Positions 38,291-51,430 of a DNA stretch of 64,000 nucleotides are shown here, piece after piece. The notes below the pieces were generated by a model that was not told the origin of the DNA, made no database searches, and saw only the letters and a list, made by a program, of their open reading frames with translations. Both the position numbers and the translations under genes were made by a program. Each line of letters begins with the position of its first letter. Within the stretch, counting starts at the first letter, position 1. Origin of the DNA: Alligator mississippiensis (lineage: Eukaryota; Chordata; Crocodylia; Alligatoridae); NCBI RefSeq assembly GCF_030867095.1, contig NC_081837.1, positions 17,254,501-17,318,500 of the forward strand, written 5' to 3'.

Positions 38291-41149
38291 GTCCCCCACT
38301 TTGGGGCGCATGGATGGAACAGGCTATAAAGGGCAAAATATTACTGCCAGCCATTCTCAGGCATTCACTCCAGTCTCAATCCACATTTTAACTAGTACTA
38401 ACGGGTCCCCTCAATGACAGCACCAGCTAAGAGGGTCAGGACAGACTGGGCCATGAAGAGTGAACTCCTGACTTGCCCCTACCAATGATCCTGCTAGCTT
38501 AGAGCTAAAGCATCTTACTGGGGAGCGTGTTGGACTATCTCTCCTGCACCTTTTCTAGAGGGACAGAGACAACTTCAAGGGTGATAGTTTAGGGTATTTA
38601 GATACATAACTCCTACACACTTCAGTGGGAGTTGTGTGTCTAAATGCCTTCATTGGCATGGAAAGCCTTAACCTTAAATTCCAGATCTGTCAGCTCAGTG
38701 TCTTTCACTGGTGCTTGGTTCTTTTTCTAATTAACCTTGAACCACTGTCCCCTCAATACAAATCCACATACTTATATAAGTTAAGGTCAAGTCATTTGAT
38801 ACTTACCATGCAATGAAGTGATCCTATTGACTGCATGCTTTGGAACCTTAGTCCGAATTGTCCCCAGCTCTGGGACAGTAGCTGAAGTTGAAGGGGAAGA
38901 ACAAACTATTAAAAGGAAAACAAGGAGTCCATGGTGATTAGCCTATGTGCTCCATCCTATAGTCAAGCCATCTCCTGTCATGCTTGCTCACTGTGATGCA
39001 ATGGATAGACCTCCCCACAGCCTGAAACACATGAAACTGAAGTTTATTTCCCTGCTTTAATCCACCAAGGAACCTGCAAACTAACATCCAACATTCTGGC
39101 TCCACTGAAGTCTTCCAAATGTCTTTTCAGTTGTGACCTGACCATTTAGGCACCTAAATTTCTGCTGGAAAAGGCCCTTTAAGGATTAGACCTTAACTCC
39201 TCCGTGTCCTTGACTGCCATCTTCAAAATGGGGACAACAGCACTTACTTCCTCACAGGTGCTAAGGGGATCAATCCACAGAGACAGAGTGAAGAGCCTCA
39301 GATGCCATGAAAACGGGGGCAGTAGAAGAATCTAATCGGGAGAAGAATGAGGAGTATTTCACTCAGCAAGTAACCCACTGAAATCAGTGAGAGCCAGAGC
39401 AATTCTTCCCCAAAGGGCCACCTTAAAGTCTATTCATAAACTGGTGCACCACTTCAGTCTTTTCACAGGGTTGAATTTTACCCTTTATGAATCATCCATA
39501 GCAGAGTGGTATGCCTCAAGGCCTGAAGTAACTACTGGAGAACCCTGCAGAATTCCAGGCAGCCATTGACAAGAGCACGTCAGCCCTAGCCAGTGTAGCT
39601 GTGCCAGCAAAAACCCACATCTGGATGCAGCTGGGGTGGCAAACAAGGTTGTTGGCCAGCTTGGCATCTATTGTCTTAGCAGCTCTGCCTCCACAGCTCT
39701 GCTGGCAATGCTAGGGTAGCAGCTGTCCTTTAATGTAGACAAGCCCATAGAAGTGGGCCTATTCTCAATTACTCTAAATAAATGTTTTGGTGAACCTGAG
39801 GTGGTGAGCCTACCACAGAGGCATGACCTTCCACTGCAGTATGGACCAGCTGCTAACTCTGAAGAGTCTGGGGCGTTTCTTTTCAATGAAGAGTAACATT
39901 TTGCCACTGAGAAACTGGCAATGATTTGATTTTCATTTAAACTTTCCAACTATCTGCCATGGGAACAACATTTGACTGTATCTGCCTACAAAAAGAGAAA
40001 TAAGTTGTTCCTTCCTGGGCCCCATAGTGAACATGTTGCATTTTTAAAGGAAATCCATAACAGTCACACCCTGGGTAGGCATATCCTCCAAGAGATGAGA
40101 GTTCAAGTCAGTTTCCTGGGATTGCACAAATTCTGAAGAAGAGCTGATGCACTCGTGAACTGTTGTAAAAAATGGAAAAAAGCCCTAAAAACAAAACCAG
40201 AAAAACCCTAAGAGATCACAAAGAAAACTAGCTGTGGTGCAAAAAAATGAAGAAAAAGCTAAGAACTGCCAGGCAGGAAGAGAAACTGCAGGAAAGGTTC
40301 AGCTGTGATAGCTGTGTGAACGGGGAGATCTTGCAGAGAACAAAAGGCCGTATGAGAGAAAAACAACTTGGGAAAAAGAACATTAATTGCAACAAAACTG
40401 AGCTAGACACAGCTGAAGGAAAACGGAAGAAAATAATCACTTGAAAGAAACTGAGGATGCAAAAGGAAAAAATGCAATACATAATTAAAGGAGATCAAAT
40501 GGGGAAGGCAGCTGAACAAGGTCTAATTAAGAAGATTCATACAGGGGTTCAAAATTTCCATGCATTTTTTTCAAAAGACACAAGAAAGGGTGGCTTGAAA
40601 TAGCAGCTATTGAAACTCAAAGAGTGTGCTTTGGAAAGGCAAAGGAGACATCCTGTTGATCAAAGCCCATCTCTGACAGTGCTGCTCAGTGACCTAGTAT
40701 TAGCAGTACAGGATAGTAATAGAGTTAGAAAGTCAGCAGATGAAGAAGAAACAAAGCAACATTATGTACTGGAGCTGTGAGGCTACCAGACCTTGCTCAT
40801 ATATACAGTGGGGCTTGGGACGGGGGAGAGGTACTGACAACACATGACAAGGATGGACAACTTTGACAGAATGCATAGAAGACTAGATAGAGCAGCAACA
40901 CAATAGTAGATGTAGGGCTAAGACAGAGAGCCAAGTCTAATTTCACATTAACACCAGGGTAATTTACCTCAGTTCTGTATGCTGATGGAAATTACACCAG
41001 CATCTGGAGTGGACAGACAACCAGTTATCCTGGGGAAGCTGCTGCAGAAGGCTGCTATTGCAATACCCTGCCTCTAGGCGGTGGAGGATCAGTTAATCAG
41101 CTGTGCTCTGAGCAAATGGTTACCCTGAGGTAACATGCCACCTACCCTG
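38291..41149. other. Intergenic stretch with an A-rich part
   Basis: 40160-40500 is A- and purine-rich on the plus strand and gives a Lys/Glu-rich frame (40247-40444). I cannot tell a degraded element from simple composition bias. Confidence 0.3.
39185..39290 (-). repeat. MIR/CORE-SINE-like relic
   Basis: CTTCAAAATGGGGACAACAG, then TTACTTCCTCACAGGTGCTA matches the MIR reverse complement segment 'ctgtaaaatggggataataa ... cctcacagggttgt'. Confidence 0.6.
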
Positions 41150-42240
41150 TTGTAATGTATGTAACCCGGGTACACCCAAGGGTGGGCCCTATTCTCAATC
41201 GGACGGGACGGGTAGGCAGGAGGGGGTGCTGTGAGAGGGATGCCAGAATTTCGAGTGGATCCCTCTGTCCTCTATAGAGTTAGCCCATGCCCAGAGTTCT
41301 TAACTATGTACAATTTATTGAGTTACCAACACGTTTTTTATATATATATATATATATATATAAAACTCTTTTAAGATAGATATAAATTACAGATATAGAT
41401 ACAAATATACATATAAAGGTCTGTTAGCTGGAGGAAGTTGGCCCTAGGGAAGGCATTTGGATAAGGACCCATGCCTCAGGCCCAGAAGAGGGGTGGATCT
41501 CAGGACAGTCAATCCAGCAAGTTTATACCACAAGTGGATTATAGCTAATAAAGACATCCTTACAGAGCCCATTATACAGAATTAATACACCCAACTATTT
41601 ATAACACCAACAACAACAACAGATACCGAACAGGAAACATAACTATAGATATCAGACGCACCCTATCTGGGTTCCAACCACTTGGTCCCTCAAATGGGAT
41701 AGGGTCTTCTCCCCCTAGGCCCATTCCCCCAAGGGTCCCTTGCCCAGAGGCACCTCTCCTGCAGGTCCCGGGTTTCTGGTAACTCACGGTCCTTCCTCTG
41801 GGAGCTGTCGATCTGGCTTCTGGGTCCCCACGCCATCTCAGGCCTCCTGGAGCTGTTGGCCTTGAGTTGACAGTTCTTCCCTCTGGGCCCTGTGCACACA
41901 GGGAGCTCCTGTGGGAGCCGAGCCCTCACTGGCTCCGACTCCCCAGCCTCACGCCAAGGGTCTTTCCCCTTCCCGGGCCCTGCTCTGGGCACCAGGGCTC
42001 TTTTAGTTTAATCCTGAACCACACTGCAGGGCTCTGGTTGTCTGGCCTAGAGCTGGGGCTAACTTGAGCAGCCTCGACCTGCTCCCAGGGCCGGCTTTCC
42101 ATGCACCACTTGCATATCTCCCTGCCCGGCCGCCTGCTGGACTTACGGGCCTGAGCTTCCCTGCTGCAGCTCCCTCTTGCTGGGAATGGATAAGAGAGCT
42201 CTGCAGCCCTATGTAATGACATGTTAATCTCATACAAACA
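41150..42240 (-). other. GC-rich block, perhaps a retroelement end (fossil)
   Basis: A sharply bounded GC-rich stretch (41690-42200) beside an AT-rich part with (TA)n at 41339-41362. On the minus strand it reads G/A-rich. The composition resembles a leader or LTR region of an old retroelement, but I see no terminal repeat or gene, so the assignment is weak. Confidence 0.2.
41339..41362. repeat. (TA)n microsatellite
   Basis: Twelve TA units. Confidence 0.95.
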
Positions 42241-44700
42241 TGGGGAGGTTCCAGGATACCCTGAGACTCTTCCTCACATACATAGCAAGACAGTGACTCC
42301 CTATGAGAAAGCTCTCATTTGACACCAACCTCATCCTATCTCCCTATGTCCCTCCCCATGCTGAGGCTACCCTCCAAATTCTACCACCAACTCCATCTGT
42401 GCCCTTGATCAGCTCCCAAGGCTCCCTCCCCTCACAGGGGGTGTATGGGTCACTACTGTCTGTCAAGGGCTTTAATGATCCCCAGACATTGGCACCAGGG
42501 AAATGAACAGGCCCACCAAAGCTCGAGCTCACCTTTCCTACCAGGCAAGAAAATCTCAACCCCGGCAGGAGTTTCTCTGAATTAATCGCACTGCATTATC
42601 TGGCCATCTGTTATAGCAGCCAGGAAAAGAGCAGTCCCTTTGGTGTCCTTTATTAACAGGTTTCACTGTAAATGCAAACAAACCCTTGTCTTTCAGTGCT
42701 ATGCTCCAAATGTGCCTTGAAAGGACCCAGGAGGGAGGCAGGAGCTCCCAGGCATTTTAGTAAATCAAGGACGAATGGAAGGTAGTGATTTAAAGCTGCA
42801 GAATGCCAAGCAGAGCAGCTTACAAGACACTGACAAAATAATGCTGTGGGAACTGCAGATTAGATGGCTTCTGATCTCTCTACCTGTGGAAATCTCTCCC
42901 ACTTACATTGGCCCTTCTCTTCTCTACGCTCAGTTTCCCTTAATTCCCTGGAAGTGACCTAGAGAACAAGGACACGAGCCACTCAGAAAGAGAATTTGTG
43001 GATCCTTGAGATTCCATTGCCATCCAGGGCTCACGTGTTTCCTTTGTAATCATTAAACACCCCATTGCTCAGCTCTGGTGTTAGCTGATGCAGTCCAAGG
43101 CCTGCAGCATTTCCACTCCAGCCCCTTTTGTTCCACAGTAACTTGGACTGAATTCTTGTTGTTACACAATTACGTCTTTCAGGATGTAAAGCGCTACTTA
43201 TAAATGCTAAGCAATGCTGGGCTTTGCCACTGCAAAGAGCAAGCATAGGCTTTCAGCATTGCTGTCCTTGAAACTCAGAGAATGACAGTCTAAGAAAGGA
43301 AATACGTAAGGTCCCCGGGGGAGAGAAAGCACAGTGTAGGGGACTTACCTGTAGCAAGCGGCATCTCCACACGCATGTGACAGCTGTCTCTGTCTCTTCA
43401 TTACAGGGGAAACAAAGATTCAAAACAGATACCAACTACATAAGGCATAAGAGAAATTATGGCTGCAATAAAAGTCACAACAGGTCTACATGTTCCCCCG
43501 GACTAGGCTGAACCACTGTTTGGGGCCTGTTCCTCCCTTCTCTGCTCCCATACTACAGTGGACATAAAGACTTACGATATACTATAAAGAAGAGAAGTGG
43601 GATAGTCTCTGGACTGAAATTCAGATATAGGTACAACTCCAAGCTCTGCTGTGACCTTGGGTAAGTTACTTAGGGCCAGGTCCTAGTTCACCTGTCAGGC
43701 ATCTGGTTTGCCCTGTCCAAGTCCCTTAAAATCCATTAATGTGTCTATTTTTCTAACACACTGTCATCTTAGCCTAAAATTCAGTCACACAAGAGCAGGG
43801 CACTAGAGGACCCACCCATCTTTTTCTAATACAAGGTTTTCAGGAACTCAAACAGGATGAAGCAAAATCATGTTCATGCAGCTAAGTCCACTTAGATGCC
43901 CAACAGGTGGAACAGGATGTAGCTCTCAGTTTTCCGATGGTACAGTTCTCTCTTTTGCAATAATCCTCCCTCTCTAACTCCTTTATGGATCTTGTTTATT
44001 TTGATTGCTGTCTCCTTGGGACAAGGACCATTTCCTACTATTAGTCTGTACAGATCCTATCACAATGGGGTATTTTCTCAACTGCAGTAACACCAGCAAC
44101 CAGTTACCCATATTAGGATAAATTCTCCCCTCAACTCACACCCCGTGCAATGCAACAGAGACACCTGGGTAGCATTTGTTTTGTATAGAAGGGATCCTTG
44201 TGTCCAAACACTAATCTCAGATGCCAAGGACACCCTTCTGCATGGCTTGAACTATGATGTTTAGCCCTGGGAGTTTACAGGAAGTGGCTGCATGGTGAAT
44301 AAAACATGAAACATTTGAAACATGATCAATCACAAAGCCCAGTAAGAACTCTAAGCCCCAGTAAATCAAAGGGAATACAGCGGAGTTAGAACTCCATCAG
44401 GGGGACATCAGCTTCACTTGTCTGATTGGGGCCTGTCAACTGCAGCCGTCTTGCAGTGACATTTTACAATCTTTGTGAAGCTCTTCTTGCCATCAAAGGC
44501 CATAGGAGTTTTATTTCTACTTTGGGAATTGGGAATCCAGCCAGCTCTGGCAATGTTCATGCTGCAGCCAAATGTCTTCCTGAGCTTTTTTGTCTCCCTA
44601 CATCGTTCTATCAAATATCATGCAAATACCATTGAGTGTCCTTGAATTCAAGTGCTCCTGCTGTTTGCAGAGGAGTCATGCTTAACCAGTGAGCCACTGC
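42241..44700. other. Intergenic stretch without recognised genes
   Basis: Only the SINE relic at 43615 was recognised. Confidence 0.35.
43615..43690 (-). repeat. MIR/CORE-SINE-like relic
   Basis: CTGTGACCTTGGGTAAGTTA then CTTAGGGCCAGG matches the MIR reverse complement 'tgtgaccttgggcaagtcactta'. Confidence 0.6.
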
Positions 44701-44739
44701 TGCCATCTGCTGGTCATCTTAGCTCTTGCACCCATGCAG

Positions 44740-45205
44740 CGGTGCGGAAAAATCTCTTATCAAGCAACTCAGGGCTGGAAAGGTAGTGGGATGGCATGAC
44801 ATCCCCCCCATCCTCCTGGCCTGCATCCGCCTGCCTCCCCTCCCCATGAATGACAGGGGGAGGGAGGTGCAGACAAAGTGCCATGACCCAGCACTCCATG
44901 CCGCTGCCACCACGTGCAGGGAACAGGGGGCAGGGGGGCAAGGCCAGTGCTGCTGGCCTTGTCCCCCGCTCTGTCCGCTCCATCACTGCCACCTCCCAGG
45001 AGCAGGGTGGGGGGAGGAGCAAGGCCTTAGCCCCCTGCCACCTATCCCCTGTCCCTGCCATCATGGCAGTGCTCTGCCACAGCCCCACTACCACCTGCAG
45101 TCTGAATGTTCTTGGAGTACTCTGATTGGCTGCCAAGACAGCCAACCAGAGTGTGAATAAAGCGTTATGGACAGACAGACAGACTAAGACTTCTATAATA
45201 TTAGA
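44740..45205 (+). mobile_element. Possible non-LTR retroelement or SINE of unknown family
   Basis: A GC-rich body ends in GAATAAAGCGTTATGGACAG, tandem ACAG units (45171-45184) and CTAAGACTTCTATAATATTA. Such a short tandem tail followed by TATAATATTA resembles the 3' ends of RTE-type elements and their SINEs. The GC-rich body contains a palindrome around 44934-44966 (AAGGCCAGTGCTGCTGGCCTT region). The left limit is a guess. Confidence 0.3.
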
Positions 45206-48200
45206 ATCATCTCTGGCGAAGGTGGGCTCAATACTAAAAGTTTGCCGAGGGCCACTAGGGGTCTAGGTAGGGTGCTGGGTATCTCTGGGTCTTGGAACAC
45301 AGTCCACTGCTAGCAGAGACCACCACAGCATGTGATCACTTCTCTATGCTGATCTAGCCCATCTTAAAAGCAGTTCATGTTTTGCCCCCAGCATCCAGGA
45401 TCCAGCTGTGGAATCAGGGCCAAGGCTGTGCAACTTGCAATAAGTTCCCGCTTAAGTTGCCTTCCCTGGTCATTAGTGGCTTGTGGCTGGGGATGTGGTA
45501 GTTTTATTAGCTTATTCACTCACATATGCTCCATTTTCAACCAATAGGGAGCCTGAGAGCTGCAGAGATAGGTGAGCAGAGGCTTGGCTCTTGTAGTGCA
45601 CCATTGGCTCTTGTCTCTCTTGTAGTGCACCATTTGGCAGTTGGGCTGACCTAGTGGTAAGTGCTCTGCAAAGAGAATTAACAGATCACATTCTCCAGGG
45701 TTGAGGTTGGGTGGGGGATCCAGGAGTGGAACTGAGAAATGTAGTCACTAGCCAGGCTCTAGTCTGCAGCTGGAACAGCATGACTGGGTACTGCCCCTTG
45801 AACAACCCAGACTGCGCCCACACATATTTGCCACAGCAAAAGGCTTGCACGTGCTCTTCTTCTCTCTCCTGTTTTATGTTCACTGGACAGGATGAAAGTG
45901 ACAGGTATGATCGACTGGCCTGAGCTCTACCTAGCTGGATAGCTTTATTTGTTGGCCTTAATATGCATCTCCTACAGTTCTTAACACCTGTGCCTCACAG
46001 CTGAGCAACTCTGCCTGAAAAAGGACTCATCTTCATTTACATGCTAATGGACTACCAGGGAAAAGTGACACCTAGATCTTTAAATATAGAAAAAATCACT
46101 GGATAGAAACATATGCAACATTAATATATGTTTTTATTAGGCACTCTGGACTGACATGGTCCTGTGACTGGGATACCTAAACCACTCAGAACGGAGATGT
46201 TTATCCCTACAGCTGTCCTGTGAGATTTAAAATGGGGATGATAATTTTCTAGGGGGAGATTGAGATACTGCAAAACTATGTAACAAGGCTACCCCAACAT
46301 TTTCCATTGTACCTGGTTTTCAGTGGGAACTCAGCTTTATTGAGCCTTAAGATTCTTTTCCATGAAAAATGTTTAAGTTCCACAGAAAGCTTTGACTTTT
46401 CATCAAAAATCTGGAACAGCTGGATTCGCACACACAGGTGTACCACACTCCCACATTATCTAGTGCTGAACCTCACTTCCCACAATGCATACTAGCCATG
46501 CAACTGAAGTGATGCACTGCCTCTCTCCACCCACAGCAGTGCTTATCCAATGGAGGTGAATGGGAACTGGATTACCCTAAAACTCAACACCTAGGAGATA
46601 CTACAGTAACATCCTAGTCAGCCTTTGTCTATGGACAAGGGGGCATAGAGGGGGTTTCCTCAACTAGATCAAACAACTTGCCTAAGGTTTGAGCCCTTTT
46701 TCCTATCCCTCTGCCAAGATTAGACTGGCCAGAAAAGAAGGTAGAACTGTTTTGAAAACAGGGTGAAGCCCCCTTGACACCAGCACAGTTAGTGCTGTAG
46801 ATCTGAAGGAAGTCATTATTGCTAACCATGTATCTATAACAGAAGGAATGAAGTTACCCACTAAAATATTTCTATAGACCTTGCTGTGCTGTACCTCCAC
46901 TGGAAGGATATAGAACTAGATAATTTCCACAACACTCTAGTTCACATGAGAAGGGATCTCTCTCGCACTGGGGACACCAGGGGATCATGCTTATAAGGCA
47001 AAGCAGCCAAGTAAAATGGGGTCAGCTTAGGTAGGATGAAAACTGCCGGTTACTTTATAGTTCTTCTGACTTCTTATATAATCATAGTCTCCGGCTGCTG
47101 CAGAGATCTTGCTGTAGCCTCATGTCAGCTTTCATTCTCTGCTGACTCTTCTTCCTCAGAGTTCAAAGGCTGGTTGCAAACCACCATGACCCTGACAGGG
47201 CACTAGATGCACATACAGAGCTGGTTGGTCAACATCCTAGTCAGCCTGCTGCCTGAAGTAAATTCAAAGCAGCAACAAGAGAGGTGGGTGAAGGGTGGAC
47301 TTTGGAGAGAATAAGTCTCACACAAAGGTTTCTTCCATTCTAGTTCTGACCATTGATCGTCACAGACCCCATGTCACACTGGGGTTGGTGATAAGCTTCA
47401 TTCAGCTTACTCCTACTGGTTCCTCTCTTCAACAATGACAGTTCTGAGAAGCAACTCCTACCATCCACAACAAAGGACAGTCACACTGGGCTCACTTCAG
47501 TCCTGCACGTAAGGCTGGAAAGGTAGTGGCATGGCAGGGAATTTGCAGAAGAAAGTCTGGCAAATTCACTAGCCAATTCATCCCTCAATACTAAGTCCCA
47601 TGAAAAACGTGGAACAGCAGCCATTGGGAGCAGGGAAGAACAGGCCAAGAGGGAAGGCGACTTTATTCCTTCCCAGCACACAGATCCATTTGCTGCACTT
47701 CACCTTACTCAGGGCTTTTAGCTCCTAGAAACAAAAGGAAGTACCAGAAAGCCAATAAAACAACATGACCTTGAAGAAAGGGGTATACTGGAAGAGTGCC
47801 TCTGTCAGCATTTCCTCCATGTGGATCAGACACCTGGGAACAAGGGCTAAGGCACATCCCCTCTTTCAACAAGCTACCTTAGTCAGCTGCTCAGCAGCTC
47901 CATTGAATGGGAACAAATTCAGCATTTAAATAATACAACATTACCATTTTTCCTTATGGCACAGCTGATAGGCCTGCCGGGACCACAGGGGTCAAGTCAA
48001 CCACCTGCCTCCGCAGTAGGCTTCCTATAATTATTGAACACAGTCCATCTGAGCTGTAATTACAGTGCTCAGCAAACCGTTCTACTCCACAATTGTCCTT
48101 TTGTGGAGACATTTGCCTTAAATGTAAAAGTTAAATTTACCCTGCTTAAGCTTTAATCCACTTTTCCTTGATTTATTAATAACACCTACTGTCTTCCACT

Positions 48201-48664
48201 TTTGGCTTTTAAATAATTAGTGCCACACTCCCCCTTAAGCACTGTTTTTTGCAAGTGAAAAGTTCTTACGCATTTATCCTTTCCTGTTATGTTAAATTCC
48301 TGCCACTCTGAATTCTTGGTATCCCTTCTAAGGGCAGGGAAAAAGAATACAAAACAATTTTAAGTGCAGTCTCATCAGTGCAGAGAGACTGGAAGAGCAT
48401 CAGCATACTTGTTTTAGCAGCAGTCCATTCTGGGAAACCTCTGTAATAAAATGCTGACAAATAGCCCACAGCACAGAAATTTGTTTCAACATCATTCTGA
48501 AGAGTCATGTAGCACTAATATTGCTTATAAAATATCTCATAGTCGTTCCCAAGGCAAAGTTCTTATCAGACAGGCACTGTCCTTTACTAAATCTCTGCAT
48601 GTTAGCTTTTTAATTCCTTGATAAGACCAACCTTACCAAGATGTAAGGAATTTGAAGGCAGCAT
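45206..48664. other. Intergenic stretch without recognised genes
   Basis: I could name no exon or element. 45645-45690 has a weak tRNA-like A-box but no cloverleaf. Confidence 0.35.
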
Positions 48665-49200
48665 GGAAACTCCTTAAAAAAAAACAACATATTGGAGGTA
48701 TAGAGCAAATGCATCCCACAAATGTAAAAAAAAAAAAAAAAAAATCATAAAAATAGAAAGGGAAAGTGGACTAAAAGCAAGCCAGCATGGTTTAATGGCA
48801 GAGTAGCAGAGGCAATGATCAGAAAAAAGGCTTCTTTCAAAAAGTGGAAGTCCAATCCTAATGAAGAGAATAAAAAAAGAGCATAAACACTTGCAAAGCA
48901 AATGTAAAACTTTAATAAGACAAGCTGAGAGAGAATTTCAGGAGAAACTTGCTAGAGACACAGAAGTTAATAATAAAAGGTAATAATAATAAATTCTTTA
49001 AGTACATTAGAAGCTGAAGACCTGCCAGGGAGTCAGTTGGGCCTTTGGATGATGATCAGGGTGTAAAAGGGGCACTCGGCATTCATCCTAGGGTCCTGAA
49101 CTCAGATCAGAAATTGCTTAACTCACTATAGTATGCAACCTATCACTAAAAATAGCCTCAGTACCAGAGGACTGAAGGGTTGCCAGTGTGACTCCAATGT
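48665..49200 (+). mobile_element. Old CR1/L3-like LINE, part 1
   Basis: Degenerate linker and start of the reverse transcriptase: NKFFKYIRS near 48985, then VGPLDDDQGVKG and IHPRVLN at 49035-49100. It runs on to VASVTPM (49180-49198), where a younger CR1 interrupts it. Part 2 resumes at 49607. A run of 19 A lies at 48725. Confidence 0.75.
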
Positions 49201-49606
49201 CCCTATGAAGAGAGGCTGAGAGCCATGGGACTCTTCAGTCTGAAAAAGCGCAGGCTCGGGGGGACCTGGTGGCTACCTACAAGTACACAAGGGGTGTGCA
49301 TCAGGATCTGGGAGAACCTCTGTTCACCAGAGCGCCCCAAGGCAAAACAAGGACCAATGGTCATAAACTCCTACAAGACCATTTTAGGCTGGACATAAGA
49401 AAACATTTCTTTACAGCCTGAGCCCCCAAGACCTGGAATAGACTCCCTCCAGATGTGGTGCAGGCACCTACTCTGGACTTATTCAAGAAACTCTAGGATG
49501 CTGATCTTGCTGGGATCCTTTGACCTTAGCTGACTTCCTGCCCCTTGGGCAGGGGGCTGGACTTGATGATCTTCGAGGTCCCTTCCAGCTCTAACGTCTA
49601 TGAAAT
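49201..49606 (+). mobile_element. Younger CR1 3' fragment nested in an older LINE
   Basis: Starts in the C-terminal reverse-transcriptase domain (PYEERLRAMGLFSLKKRR) and ends with the CR1 3' sequence GGCAGGGGGCTGGACTTGAT, then CCCTTCCAGCTCTAACGTCT, ATGAAATG. ATGT stands at both junctions (49197-49200 and 49605-49608). Confidence 0.88.
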
Positions 49607-50860
49607 GTTTATAAAAGGATTTAGAGGGCACACAGGGAACTACAAGCCAGAAAGTCCAACTTCTCTCCTTGGAAAACCAGTAAAAACAATAATATAAAAA
49701 AAGAAGAGTTGTTCAGCACATGGATGAACATGACTTGCTGGGGAGGGATTAACACCATTGTCAAAGGGAAATCATGCCTCACCAAATTTAAGGGTGTCAG
49801 TAAGCAGGTAGATCAAGGGGATCCAGCTGACAGTATATTTGGACTTCCAAAAAGCTTTTGATGAGGTCCCTCAACAGAGGCTTTTAACTAAATTAAGTAG
49901 TCACAGGAAACATCCACTTCTGGATTCAAAATTGGCTCAAAGATAGAAAGCAAAGAGTGAGTATGAATGATCAGCTTTCAGGAGGGAAAGTAGTAAGCAG
50001 CAGGGTCCCTCAGGGATCTGTGTTGGGACTACTGCAGTTTAACATGTTCATAAATGATCTGGAAAAAGTAGTGAGGTGGCCAAATCAGCTGATGACAAAA
50101 AATTATTCGAAGTGGTAAAGACCAAAGTGGACTATGAAGAAATACAGAAGGATCTAGCACTATTGAGTGAATGGGCAACTAAATGGCAGATGCAATTCAA
50201 TGTAGGTAAAGTGTCAAGTGATGTGCCAGGGCAAAATTAACCCAAAGTATACCTATCCTAGGATGGGTTCTACATTAGCCATTACCATACAGAAAAAAGA
50301 ACTGGCAATCATTGTGGACAGTTTGCTAAAAACATTAGCTCAGTGCTCAGCAGCCATCAAAAAGGCAAACAAAATCTTAGGGATTTTTAAGAATGGAACT
50401 ATAAACATGGAAGTATCATCATACCCCTTTATAAATCTGTGGTGCATCCCCACCTTGAATACCATACCCAGTTCTAGTCCCCACACTTTAAAAAGGATAT
50501 AAAAATGAGAGAAAGAACAGAAAAGGGCAACAAAGACGATCAGTTCTTTGGAGGGGCTTCCATATGAGGAAAGACTAAAGAGACTAGACTTATTCAGTTT
50601 AGAAAAGAGATGCTTGAGGGGGGAAAACATAAGGATTTACAAAATGCTAAGGATAAAATAAATACGGATTTATTATTTACTCTCAGAATACAAGAATGGG
50701 GTGGGGGTCACAAAATGAAACTAGTAGGTAGTAAGTTTAAACATAACAAGGGGAAATTCTTGCACATAGTGAAAAAAGATGTTGTGGAAGCTGACAGTTA
50801 AGCCAGATTCAAAAAAAGGACTGAACAAATTCTTGGAGGAAAGGGCCACCAGTAGCTATT
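49607..50860 (+). mobile_element. Old CR1/L3-like LINE, part 2
   Basis: Continues part 1 with GNYKPESPTSLLGKPVKTI-like coding, then SRVPQGSVLGLLQFNMFIND (about 50000-50060), a degraded catalytic region, WATKWQMQFNVGK near 50170, IKKANKILGIFKNGTIN near 50360 and a C-terminal region to about 50860. Numerous stops and frameshifts; older than the CR1 nested in it. Confidence 0.8.
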
Positions 50861-50897
50861 AAGCATGCAAGTTAGGGATACAGCCTCTGAGTTAAGA

Positions 50898-51430
50898 CTA
50901 GAGGCGCACCAATACCATATTGGATCAGCACCAATATAAGGAAAAATGACAGCATCAGCAATTGGCTTTTTTTTTGGCCGATGTGGCTGATAACGTAGCT
51001 GATAAATGCCAATGCATGCGTGCAGCCTGGAGAATAGCAGGGTCCGGCTGGTAAGTCTGTTGTGAGGGAAGGGGCGTGGAGGGGGACGACGGACACACAC
51101 AGATGGAGACACCAGCAGTGAGGACAGGGTCCTAGCACAGCTGCTGCCCACCCAGAGTGCAGCCCAACCCAGCCCCCTGCCAAGAAGAGCCCAGCGCTAC
51201 CTCAGTCCCTGCGGTAGCACACCCTTGCCCCAGCTGCGCAGACCCTGCCCCACTCCCTCCCTCACCGCAGGGGCCTTAAAAATCAGCCCCTCCAAGCCTG
51301 TTTGCCCACAACAGACTTATCAGCCAGAAGCCACTCTCCATGCTGCCAGGCTGCATATTGGAATTGGATTGGTATCAGCCGATAAGGCTCGCTAAAAGTC
51401 GTCCATCGGTATTGGCCCCCCCCCCCCAAA
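50898..51430. mobile_element. DNA-transposon copy (GGGGTGCACC-like family)
   Basis: The left end reads TAGAGGCGCACCAATACCAT. The reverse complement of the right end reads CCAATACCGATGG and onward to CCAATATGCAGCCTGGCAGC. GGCTGGTAAGTCTGTTGTG near the left pairs with TCTGTTGTG inverted near the right. It shares internal motifs with 2303-3055. The extreme right end has decayed into C and A runs (about 51415-51440). Confidence 0.6.

Noticed and set aside
45645-45760. tRNA-like A-box (GACCTAGTGGTAAGTGCTC) and a weak B-box
   Set aside because: No cloverleaf can be drawn and there is no acceptor stem; at best a decayed tRNA-derived SINE.
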